Shown here: positions 1-7,018 of the stretch, one piece after another
How positions within the stretch are numbered: the stretch's first letter is position 1
How the letters are laid out: each line of letters begins with the position of its first letter
Translations under genes and position numbers: made by a program
Source: Roseihalotalea indica
GTDB lineage: Bacteria; Bacteroidota; Bacteroidia; Cytophagales; Cyclobacteriaceae
NCBI RefSeq assembly: GCF_022458895.1
Contig: NZ_JAINFL010000020.1
Span: forward strand, 5,968 to 69,967
DNA: 64,000 bases
Direction of reading: 5' to 3'
Notes under the pieces: model-generated
The model's input: only the letters and a program-made list of their open reading frames with translations
Told to the model about the DNA's origin: nothing
Database searches by the model: none

Positions 1-835
1 CTTCCTGAGATGGAACACCGCAGAATTGCTCATAGTCGATCAACGCAGTCTGAGTAGGATTTTCACCGTTAAGCGGGTTAGCCGGGTCGCGGTGAATTTT
101 GAGGGTGCGGGTTTCGAAGTTCTGAGCGTCAAACAGGAAGAGACGACCCGATAACGTTTCGCCCACTCCGGTAATGACCTTAATCACCTCATTGGCCTGC
201 AAGCTGCCCAGAATGCCCGGTAATACACCGATCACCCCACCTTCGGCACAACTAGGCACCAGACCAGGAGGTGGTGGACTGGGGAACAAGTCCCGGTAGT
301 TGGGGCCGGTTTTTCCGTCTTTATCTGTGTAGTTAAATACCGAAGCCTGTCCCTCAAACCGAAAGATAGACGCGTACACATTAACTTTATTCAGTAGCAC
401 ACAGGCATCATTCACTAGGTAGCGGGTGGGGAAGTTGTCGGTGCCATCTGCCACCACATCGTAGTCTCTCATGATCTCCTTAGCATTCTGCGAGGTAAGG
501 GCCGTATTGTATGTTTTGATCGTTACAAACGGGTTCTGCTTACGGAGTCGCTCGGCGGCGGCTTCCACTTTAGGGCGGCCCACATCCTCTACAGTGAACA
601 GGATCTGCCGCTGCAAATTACTGTCATCCACAGTATCAAAATCCACAATCCCGATGGTCCCGACTCCGGCGGCCACCAAATATGACAGTAGCGGTGCGCC
701 CAGTCCACCCGTGCCTACGACCAGCACCTTGGCTGCTTTCAGCTTACGCTGCCCCTCAATATTAAAATCAGGAATAATCAGGTGCCGACTGTAGCGTTCC
801 AGCTCCTCTTTAGAAAATGTAATATTGTTGCTCAT
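1..835 (-). CDS. moeB: MoeB/ThiF-family E1-like adenylyltransferase (3' end outside window)
   Basis: Reading from the ATG at 833-835 gives MSNNITFSKEELERYSRHLI, the usual N-terminus of the HesA/MoeB/ThiF family, followed by a GTGGLGAP nucleotide-binding loop, an RQILF segment and a DGTDNFPTR block. The frame stays open to the left window edge, so about 278 residues are visible and the C-terminus (possibly a rhodanese domain) is missing. Family enzymes adenylate the C-terminal glycine of a ubiquitin-like sulfur carrier so it can become a thiocarboxylate. It lies 26 bp behind a CysO/MoaD-like carrier and is the last visible gene of the cysteine operon, so its partner here is probably that carrier rather than MoaD; a shared role in molybdopterin synthesis cannot be excluded. 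Confidence 0.9.
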   Translation of the reverse strand, partial: MSNNITFSKEELERYSRHLIIPDFNIEGQRKLKAAKVLVVGTGGLGAPLLSYLVAAGVGTIGIVDFDTVDDSNLQRQILFTVEDVGRPKVEAAAERLRKQNPFVTIKTYNTALTSQNAKEIMRDYDVVADGTDNFPTRYLVNDACVLLNKVNVYASIFRFEGQASVFNYTDKDGKTGPNYRDLFPSPPPPGLVPSCAEGGVIGVLPGILGSLQANEVIKVITGVGETLSGRLFLFDAQNFETRTLKIHRDPANPLNGENPTQTALIDYEQFCGVPSQE

Positions 836-861
836 GTTTTTTTAATTAATCATTCAATCAT

Positions 862-1140
862 TCAGCTTTTTCCTCCGGCTATAGCGGGTATGATGCTGAT
901 GACAGAGTTTTCCTGTACTTCGGTCTGTTCGTTATTGAGCGATTTGATATCATCATCGCCGACGTAGATGCGTACAAAGTTGCGGATATTGCCTTGCTCG
1001 TCCAAGACGTGTTGTTGCAATGCCGGGTATTTTTCGGTCAGTGACCGGATTGATCCCAGTACGGTTTCACCCTGGGTTTGAACGCTTCCCTGGTTATCGG
1101 TAAACTTGCGAAGCGGGGTTGGTATGATTATTTGTGCCAT
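862..1140 (-). CDS. cysO: CysO/MoaD/ThiS-like ubiquitin-fold sulfur carrier with residues after the GG
   Basis: A 92-residue protein of the MoaD/ThiS beta-grasp family. Such carriers hold sulfur as a thiocarboxylate on a C-terminal Gly-Gly. Here the protein ends AIAGGKS: two extra residues follow the diglycine, and the stop at 862-864 is clear. Removal of the tail would be needed before adenylation, and the JAMM peptidase encoded just upstream is the obvious candidate (inference). Neighbours are CysM-like synthase, JAMM peptidase and MoeB on the same strand, matching the CysO-CysM-Mec route known from mycobacteria, which favours CysO over MoaD. Confidence 0.85.
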   Translation of the reverse strand: MAQIIIPTPLRKFTDNQGSVQTQGETVLGSIRSLTEKYPALQQHVLDEQGNIRNFVRIYVGDDDIKSLNNEQTEVQENSVISIIPAIAGGKS

Positions 1141-1147
1141 GTGTTTG

Positions 1148-1187
1148 ATTGTTCTATTGTTCTATTGTTCTATTGCTAAATTGCTTT
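1148..1187. repeat. 8-nt tandem repeat inside the cysteine operon
   Basis: Three perfect copies of ATTGTTCT (1148-1171) run into two degenerate copies (ATTGCTAA, ATTGCTTT). On the minus strand the block contains GCAATTTAGCAATAGAACAA, which recurs with one change near 40117-40136; related words flank the S23 pseudogene near 12.2-12.7 kb. It fills most of the 88-bp gap between the JAMM gene and the carrier gene. It looks like a dispersed intergenic repeat family; no function can be read from it. Confidence 0.6.
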
Positions 1188-1228
1188 ATGTTATGTGTTT
1201 ACGTACAGCCTCCTGCCTCCCTTTTCGC

Positions 1229-1642
1229 TCACTCGATACTTTCTTCCTCAAATGCTTTTTCCTCCTCCTTCAATCGCCACGAGGTAACATTCGCCATCTT
1301 GCCTTGCTGTACGGAATAGATGATGTACGAAAAATAGGGGACAGCTTGCTTCAGGTCATGCTCAGAAGGGTGAGCCGGATGATCGGGGTGAGAATGGTAT
1401 ACTCCTAAGAGGCTTACTCCCTGTTCGGCAGCATAGCGTTCGGCTTTCATATAATCCAGCGGCGAAATTTCAAAGCGTCGGCGCTGGTCACCTTCTTTAC
1501 TATTCTGTACCGGAACAGCCTCTTGTATCAGGCGGTCGCTTTCCTCCTTTCCGTAAAAAAAGCCGCAGCACTCATTGGGGTACGCTTCTTCAGCATCTTG
1601 TTGCATTACCTGAGCCGCTGCTTCTGATATCTTTAATGCCAT
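1229..1642 (-). CDS. mec: JAMM/MPN metallopeptidase (Mec-like)
   Basis: A 137-residue Mov34/MPN/PAD-1 family protein. The complete JAMM zinc site is visible: Glu24 in NECCGF, then His83-x-His85, seven residues, Ser93, two residues, Asp96 (HSHPDHPAHPSEHD). In mycobacteria Mec hydrolyses the CysO-cysteine adduct to release cysteine; in related thiocarboxylate systems JAMM enzymes also trim residues after the carrier Gly-Gly. Both jobs fit here because the carrier ends GGKS. The gene lies 5 bp behind the CysM-like synthase, so the two are probably cotranscribed and perhaps translationally coupled. Confidence 0.88.
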   Translation of the reverse strand: MALKISEAAAQVMQQDAEEAYPNECCGFFYGKEESDRLIQEAVPVQNSKEGDQRRRFEISPLDYMKAERYAAEQGVSLLGVYHSHPDHPAHPSEHDLKQAVPYFSYIIYSVQQGKMANVTSWRLKEEEKAFEEESIE

Positions 1643-1647
1643 AGCCT

Positions 1648-2583
1648 TTACGTAAATATGGTTTCCATTACTTCACTGTATTTATCGGCCGAGTCGGCAA
1701 AGGTGGTTACAATCACACCCTCGTCGATCTGCTCAGCCACCTGAATGGCACCCAGCAAATTGGCGGCTGCCGAAGGGCTGAGTAATAATCCTTCTTCCTG
1801 AGCCACTCGCTTCAACAGCTTGTGCGCTTCCAGGGTATCAACCTCCAGGTTCTCGTCCGCAACCTGGCTATCGTAGATCTGGGGTACCCGGGCGGTATCC
1901 AGGTGCTTCCACCCTTCCAAGCCATGAAAAACAGCGTTGGGCTGCAATGAGATGCACTGAATCTCCGGGTTAATTTCTTTTAAACGTCGGGTAGTGCCGA
2001 CAAAGGTGCCCGTGGTGCCCAAGCCTGCTACAAAATGCGTGATCTCGGTATGAGTCTGAGCGAAAATCTCTTCCGCTGTAGTATAATAGTGAGCCCGCCA
2101 GTTGTTGGGGTTTGAATACTGATCAGCGTAATAATACTGATGATGCCTCTCTTCAGCCAGTTCCCGGGCACGATCCTGGGCTTCGTTCATTTCTCCGGTA
2201 GCGGGGGTGTAGATTACATCAACGCCATAAGATTTTAATATCTGTTTTCGCTCTTTAGAGGCGTTCTCAGGAATACAGATGGTCACCAGTACACCCGCAG
2301 CGGCACCAATGGCGGCGTAGGCAATAGCGGTGTTTCCGCTGGAGGCATCAATCAAATGTTTCCCTTCGGTAAGCTCACCTGAGCGGATAGCCTCGCGGAT
2401 GATGTGGTAGGCGGGGCGTGCTTTTACACTGGCTCCTAACTGGTACCATTCCAGTTTGGCAAAGATTTTAACTCCGGGTTTCTGATATACCCGGCTGATA
2501 GGAAAAAGAGGAGTGTTGCCAATGAATGGAGCTAACTGCTCAATCCGTTTATTCAGATCCAAAATAGGTTTAACATCTATCAT
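1648..2583 (-). CDS. cysM: PLP-dependent cysteine synthase, CysM type
   Basis: A 311-residue fold-type II PLP enzyme. The PLP lysine is Lys54 in the GASVKARPA block; the SSGNTAI phosphate or substrate loop and the GLGTTGT loop that binds PLP phosphate are intact. Family members join sulfide or a carrier thiocarboxylate to O-acetylserine or O-phosphoserine. Its position at the head of an operon with JAMM peptidase, sulfur carrier and MoeB indicates use of the carrier thiocarboxylate, as for mycobacterial CysM. The ATG at 2581-2583 lies only 22 bp after a strong intrinsic terminator, so expression depends on readthrough of that terminator. The preferred acceptor (O-phosphoserine or O-acetylserine) is not determined. 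Confidence 0.88.
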   Translation of the reverse strand: MIDVKPILDLNKRIEQLAPFIGNTPLFPISRVYQKPGVKIFAKLEWYQLGASVKARPAYHIIREAIRSGELTEGKHLIDASSGNTAIAYAAIGAAAGVLVTICIPENASKERKQILKSYGVDVIYTPATGEMNEAQDRARELAEERHHQYYYADQYSNPNNWRAHYYTTAEEIFAQTHTEITHFVAGLGTTGTFVGTTRRLKEINPEIQCISLQPNAVFHGLEGWKHLDTARVPQIYDSQVADENLEVDTLEAHKLLKRVAQEEGLLLSPSAAANLLGAIQVAEQIDEGVIVTTFADSADKYSEVMETIFT

Positions 2584-2605
2584 GATTCCATGGGTGTTTC
2601 ATCAT

Positions 2606-2639
2606 AAAAAAACCCTTCCTGTGATGCACAAGAAGGGTT
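2606..2639 (-). terminator. Attenuator terminator in front of the cysteine operon
   Basis: In the minus-strand transcript the arm AACCCTTCTTGTG pairs with CACAGGAAGGGTT over 13 bp (one G-T wobble) around a CAT triloop, followed directly by a run of T. This is a textbook intrinsic terminator placed between the Cys-rich leader ORF and cysM. Its upper left arm contains CTTGTGCA (2625-2632 on plus), exactly complementary to TGCACAAG inside the leader ORF (2689-2696 on plus), giving a competing 8-bp antiterminator that would break the top of the stem. Confidence 0.88.
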
Positions 2640-2665
2640 CAATCGTTGGAGGATATTTACTTGGA

Positions 2666-2761
2666 TTATGTTTGCATACCGGTTCTACCTTGTGCACTAT
2701 GTTTGGTACAGCAACACGCGTTAGAACAACAACAGAAGTTTACAGCAGCAAAACTTTTCAT
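2666..2761 (-). CDS. Cys-rich leader peptide of a putative cysteine attenuator
   Basis: A 31-codon ORF from the ATG at 2759-2761 to TAA at 2666-2668, starting MKSFAAVNF and then containing two runs of three cysteines (CCC-SNA-CCC, codons 10-12 and 16-18). Six Cys codons in a nine-codon span, followed within 30 bp by a perfect intrinsic terminator and then by a cysteine biosynthesis operon, is the layout of a ribosome-mediated attenuator. The segment after the second Cys run (TGCACAAG) can pair with the terminator's left arm. Part of the second Cys run (TGTTGC) could in turn pair with GCACA of that segment, giving a possible protector stem. Ribosome stalling when Cys-tRNA is scarce would then favour readthrough. 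The peptide itself probably has no other role. Confidence 0.8.
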   Translation of the reverse strand: MKSFAAVNFCCCSNACCCTKHSAQGRTGMQT

Positions 2762-2779
2762 TACATTAAAAATACGCTA

Positions 2780-4003
2780 CTAGCTCGATATTGTTGCTTT
2801 CTTCTCGTTAAATCTTTGCAAAACCAATTCTGACACAGTTTGCCCGATAGAGAGCGATGAGGTGGCCGCGGGAGAAGGAGCATTCAGCACATGGACGGCG
2901 TAATCATCTTCCAGAATCTTAAAGTCATCCAGCAGGCCACCTTCTTTGTCGCAGGCCTGGGCGCGTACCCCTGCTTCGGCAGGAATCAGATCACCTTCCC
3001 GAATGTCCGGAATCAGGTGTTGTAACGCTTTGGTAAAGGCAGCCTTGGAGAATGAACGATACATCTCACCCAGACCGGTTTGCCAGTATTTACGGGCTAC
3101 TTTCTGGAATCCGGGCCAGCGTAGCGTTTCAGAAAGCTCGCTTAGGTTAATATCAGATTTGGTGTATCCTTCTCGCTGAAAAGCCAGCACCGCATTAGGC
3201 CCTGCCTCAATGCCACCCTGAATCATACGGGTGAAGTGAACTCCCAGGAAGGGGAAGTTCGGGTCAGGCACCGGGTAGATCAGGTTCTTTACCAGATACT
3301 GCTTGTCTTCTTTAAGCTCGTAGTACTCGCCGCGAAACGGTACGATCTTCACGTTAACATCGGAGCGCATCATCCGGGCAATCTTATCGCAATACAGCCC
3401 GGCACAGTTGACCAGCACACGGGTAGTAAAGGTTCCGTGGTTGGTGATAATAGTGCTTCCGCCAGCATGGGTCCGGATATCCAGCACCTTTTTATCTAGA
3501 AACAACTCGCCTCCTTTTTCCTGCATTACCTCGGCATACTTCTGACTGACTTTGGTATAATCAATAATGCCAGTCTGAGGTACAAAGATGGCTTCCAGTC
3601 CATTCACGTGAGGTTCATATTCGGCTAGCTCGGCCTTAGAGAGACGTTTGAGGTCGGTGAGCCCGTTGGCTACTCCCCGTTCATGGATTTTATCCAGTTG
3701 GGGCAGTTCTTCATGGTTGGTGGCAACAATCACCTTACCGCACAAGTCATACGGAATTTCGTGCTGATCGCAGAATTCTAAGAGCATGTTGTATCCGCCT
3801 ACGCAATTCTTCGCCTTTAGGCTTCCCGGTTTGTAATAGATGCCAGAGTGGATTACTCCGCTATTGTGTCCGGTTTGGTGAGCGGCTACTTTTTTCTCTT
3901 TGTCGAGTACTGCTAGTTTTAGGTGTGGTTGCTGTTCTTTAATTTTGAGAGCTGTAGCCAGTCCCACAATGCCCCCACCAATAATAGTAATGTCGTATTG
4001 CAC
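2780..4003 (-). CDS. lhgO: L-2-hydroxyglutarate oxidase
   Basis: FAD-dependent oxidoreductase of the DAO fold. The dinucleotide-binding motif GGGIVGLATA opens the protein, followed by the LhgO-like HQTGHNSGVIHSGIYY block and a C-terminal NAPSPAATSSLSIG block. LhgO oxidises L-2-hydroxyglutarate to 2-oxoglutarate and feeds electrons to the membrane quinone pool. I place the start at GTG 4001-4003 (VQYDITIIGGG, 407 residues) because the family begins right at the FAD motif; an upstream in-frame ATG at 4102 would add 33 residues unlike the family. A single gene, with its own upstream gap. Confidence 0.88.
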   Translation of the reverse strand: MQYDITIIGGGIVGLATALKIKEQQPHLKLAVLDKEKKVAAHQTGHNSGVIHSGIYYKPGSLKAKNCVGGYNMLLEFCDQHEIPYDLCGKVIVATNHEELPQLDKIHERGVANGLTDLKRLSKAELAEYEPHVNGLEAIFVPQTGIIDYTKVSQKYAEVMQEKGGELFLDKKVLDIRTHAGGSTIITNHGTFTTRVLVNCAGLYCDKIARMMRSDVNVKIVPFRGEYYELKEDKQYLVKNLIYPVPDPNFPFLGVHFTRMIQGGIEAGPNAVLAFQREGYTKSDINLSELSETLRWPGFQKVARKYWQTGLGEMYRSFSKAAFTKALQHLIPDIREGDLIPAEAGVRAQACDKEGGLLDDFKILEDDYAVHVLNAPSPAATSSLSIGQTVSELVLQRFNEKKATISS

Positions 4004-4332
4004 GCTTGTATAATTTGGATTTTCTTGGAAAGCTAAAATAAGACAACCCCTCGGAAGAAAAAAGCCTTGACGGATAATAGGTAGTTGTCTGTTCTTTGAC
4101 AAAAGGAAACGACAGAGGTGGTTTATTTACCGATTTGCTGGCTGGCATTTCCATTGGTATGGCGGTAGGCTTATACTATATTTTCAGGGCTATTCCAGTG
4201 TTTACTGACAAACAAAGCTATTCTATTTAAGACTGTAGATTTCTGCTGTCTGAGGCACATTATTGTGTCTTATTTTAAACACTTGGCTTGTTTAGTTAGT
4301 ACTATTAAGTAAGAGGGTAACCTAATCTATTT

Positions 4333-4788
4333 ATGAAAGTACCAAAGGCTATTGCCAAATATATAGACGTTGTCAATCATCCCGGTTATTATATCCGTAT
4401 GGAGATAGAGCGGGTCAAAAGCAGTGCTCAGGAAAAAGTAACGGAGATCGTATCAAAGCTCATCATCTTAGTTGCTATTGGTTTAGTTGCGCTGTTTGTA
4501 CTGGTTTTTTTAAGCATCACGGTAGGCTTGCTGCTTAACGATGCACTGGACAGTTCTTACCTTGGCTTTCTCATTGTAACTGGTTTTTATATACTGATTT
4601 TAGGTGTTTTGTTTTTAGTGAAAAATCACTTTGAGCAAAAGCTGTTGCGCATGGCGAAAAACTCAGTAGTAGTGCCCGTAAAGCACCCGCGGCAGATGGA
4701 GCAAAGCAAAAACGGTCATCCGAGTCCGGTACAACCACCAGCGCCATTACAAGAGGTGAAATCCAACGGTAAACATCAACATCATTAG
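4333..4788 (+). CDS. Small membrane protein, phage-holin-superfamily-III-like
   Basis: 151 residues. A charged amphipathic N-terminus is followed by two hydrophobic helices (about 44-66 and 77-95) separated by a short loop, then a basic and Pro/His-rich tail ending HQHH. This resembles the two-helix holin-X-like proteins common in bacterial chromosomes, which are usually not phage lysis genes. No phage genes lie nearby. Function unknown; placement before gldA may be incidental, since 327 bp separate them. Confidence 0.6.
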   Translation: MKVPKAIAKYIDVVNHPGYYIRMEIERVKSSAQEKVTEIVSKLIILVAIGLVALFVLVFLSITVGLLLNDALDSSYLGFLIVTGFYILILGVLFLVKNHFEQKLLRMAKNSVVVPVKHPRQMEQSKNGHPSPVQPPAPLQEVKSNGKHQHH

Positions 4789-4896
4789 TTAAAGGAAAGC
4801 GTATTTTGCTGACAAGATTTTTGTGATAGCCAGAGAATTAGCAGAACCAGGCTACTAGAATTTACGAGCAGTGCCGTGTGCCAAGGATATCAGTCC

Positions 4897-4904
4897 TATT
4901 TTTG
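4897..4904 (+). promoter_or_regulatory. Probable -7 box of the gldA promoter
   Basis: TATTTTTG matches the Bacteroidota sigma -7 consensus TAnnTTTG exactly. It lies about 210 bp before the gldA start in the 327-bp gap 4789-5115, in which no gene is visible. A good -33 TTTG is not present at the expected spacing, so this is tentative. Confidence 0.4.
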
Positions 4905-5115
4905 TAGCACCGACGTAAGAAATACCCCCCTTTTTGCTTGCAATTCCTTCCGCAACCTTCCAACTTACCGCTTTCGGAAGGGGTGGCGTATTCTATCGTA
5001 GAAAAAGAGCGTTGTTTATGTAGATGTTCACGAACTTACAGTATAATACTGCTCTGTACTCTTCCTTATTTTTGTTATAAACCATCACCTAAAGCAACGA
5101 TCAACTCCGGCGTGT

Positions 5116-6084
5116 ATGTCGCTTATCATTGAAAATCTTACTAAAACCTACGGTACGCAGGTTGCTGTAAATCATATCTCCTTTACGGCACAGCCAGGAG
5201 AAATCGTTGGTTTTCTGGGGCCTAACGGAGCTGGTAAGTCCACCACCATGAAGATTGCTACCGGCTATTTGCCGCCTACCCAGGGCAGTGTGCAGGTTTG
5301 CAACTACGATGTGGAAGAAGAGTCTGTGGCGGTGCGCCGTTGTTTGGGATACCTGCCGGAGCATAACCCCCTTTACCTGGATATGTATGTGCATGAATAC
5401 TTGCAATTTATTGGATCACTGTATGAGTTTAAGGGTGATAGGCTAAAAGCCCGGGTTGGCGAGATGATTAACTTATGCGGGCTGGCACCAGAGCAACGGA
5501 AAAAGATTGGCGCGCTTTCCAAAGGGTATCGGCAACGGGTAGGGTTGGCCCAGGCACTCATCCACGATCCTCAGGTGCTCATTCTGGACGAACCTACTAC
5601 GGGGCTTGACCCCAATCAGCTTTCGGAAATTCGCACGTTAATTAAAGAAATTAGCCGGGAGAAAACCGTGATCTTCTCTACCCATATTATGCAGGAGGTG
5701 CAGGCCCTTTGCGACCGAGTCATTATCATTAATCGTGGGAACATTGTCATCGACAGTGAGCTTTCTGCTTTGCAGCGAGGCGACGGTAAGCAGAAGGAAG
5801 AGGTGCAGCGGGTAGAAGTTACGTTTATCCAACCCATTGACGAAACGCTACTTCGTACGGCAGTATCTGCAAACCAGCTAGAGAAAAAGCACGGAACTAC
5901 TTACGAGATAGAAGCCATCAGAGGGCAGGAAGATATCCGTCCGGCTATTTTTCGTTTCGCCTGCGAACATCAATATGTACTGATCGGCATGCAACAGATA
6001 GCCCGGGAAGAGCGGGTGGCTCACGGAGCATCCCTAGAAGAAATTTTCCGCAGTTTAACCGCCAACCAAGAAAACCCAGCTTAA
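5116..6084 (+). CDS. gldA: Gliding motility ABC transporter ATP-binding protein GldA
   Basis: 322 residues. Walker A GPNGAGKST (about 34-42), signature LSKGYRQRV, Walker B VLILDEPTTGLDP and the STHIM H-loop are all present. The sequence around LGYLPEHNPLYLDMYVHEYL is typical of GldA. It is followed after only 4 bp by gldF and then gldG, the standard GldAFG order. These proteins form an inner-membrane ABC transporter required for gliding in some Bacteroidota (for example Flavobacterium johnsoniae), although it is not universally essential in gliders. The C-terminal 90 residues are the family's less conserved extension. Confidence 0.93.
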   Translation: MSLIIENLTKTYGTQVAVNHISFTAQPGEIVGFLGPNGAGKSTTMKIATGYLPPTQGSVQVCNYDVEEESVAVRRCLGYLPEHNPLYLDMYVHEYLQFIGSLYEFKGDRLKARVGEMINLCGLAPEQRKKIGALSKGYRQRVGLAQALIHDPQVLILDEPTTGLDPNQLSEIRTLIKEISREKTVIFSTHIMQEVQALCDRVIIINRGNIVIDSELSALQRGDGKQKEEVQRVEVTFIQPIDETLLRTAVSANQLEKKHGTTYEIEAIRGQEDIRPAIFRFACEHQYVLIGMQQIAREERVAHGASLEEIFRSLTANQENPA

Positions 6085-6088
6085 CGCT

Positions 6089-6817
6089 ATGTTTGCCATC
6101 TACCGCAAAGAAGTAAACAGCTATCTTAACTCACTTATCGCCTATATCGTAATGGCGGTATTTCTGACCGGCACCGGACTGCTGATGTGGATATTTCCCG
6201 ATACCAGCGTACTTACTTATGGTTTTGCCGATCTATCTACGCTTTTTACACTCGGACCTTATGTGTTCATGTTTCTGATTCCGGCCATTACCATGCGTAG
6301 CTTTGCTGAGGAAAAGAAAGCCGGCACTATGGAGCTGATCCTCACCCAGCCGGTTACTGACCTGCAACTAATTCTGGGTAAATACTTGGCTGCCTGGACT
6401 ATCGTTGTGTTCGCTCTGGTCCCTACATTGATTTATTACATTTCCGTGTATCAACTGGGTAACCCTGTGGGCAATCTGGATTCAGCCGGTATTGCCGGGT
6501 CGTATATTGGGTTAATCTTGTTAGGAGGAGTATTTACTGCCATTGGCATCTTCGCTTCTTCCCTTACCGAAAATCAGGTAATCGCTTTCATTCTGGCTGT
6601 CTTCCTCTGCTTTTTCCTTTATACCGGATTTAGCTCATTAGCTGGCCTGGAAGTGTGGGAGAACTCGGCGCTGCTGGTAGAAAAACTGGGCATCCTATAC
6701 CATTACGACGCCATGAGCCGCGGCCTGATCGACTCCCGCAATCTCTTGTACTTTGTTACTGTAACAACGCTCATGTTACTGCTAACGCAACTAGTGCTGA
6801 ACAGTCGGAAGTGGTAA
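6089..6817 (+). CDS. gldF: Gliding-associated ABC transporter permease GldF
   Basis: 242 residues with six predicted membrane helices of the ABC-2 type. The conserved block ITMRSFAEEKKAGTMELILTQPVTD is typical of GldF. It starts 4 bp after gldA, so the two are cotranscribed. It supplies the membrane pore of the GldAFG transporter. After it, a 201-bp gap without a gene precedes gldG; this gap carries GAATGAGTGAGATGG and later TCATTCACTCACTCATTC, resembling other short intergenic repeats in the window. Confidence 0.92.
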   Translation: MFAIYRKEVNSYLNSLIAYIVMAVFLTGTGLLMWIFPDTSVLTYGFADLSTLFTLGPYVFMFLIPAITMRSFAEEKKAGTMELILTQPVTDLQLILGKYLAAWTIVVFALVPTLIYYISVYQLGNPVGNLDSAGIAGSYIGLILLGGVFTAIGIFASSLTENQVIAFILAVFLCFFLYTGFSSLAGLEVWENSALLVEKLGILYHYDAMSRGLIDSRNLLYFVTVTTLMLLLTQLVLNSRKW

Positions 6818-7018
6818 GAAGCGAATGAGTGAGATGGTAAATCCGGCGTGGAGTGTGAGAGAATATTATGGAAATTTTGATTAAAACAGGTCTTTTAGAG
6901 TAAAATTGAAGTGGGTTATGAATAGAAATATCAAAGTAAGGAAAAACTGTCACGGTGTAGCGCTTCCCGTGTTTATACATGCTAATCATTCACTCACTCA
7001 TTCAAACATTCTGCAATA

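Noticed and set aside
471..794. Plus-strand open frame of 107 codons at the left end
   Set aside because: It is antisense to the MoeB-like gene, which has strong motifs on the minus strand.
4333..4788. Prophage, suggested by the holin-like protein
   Set aside because: No other phage genes lie nearby; holin-X-like proteins are common as chromosomal membrane proteins.
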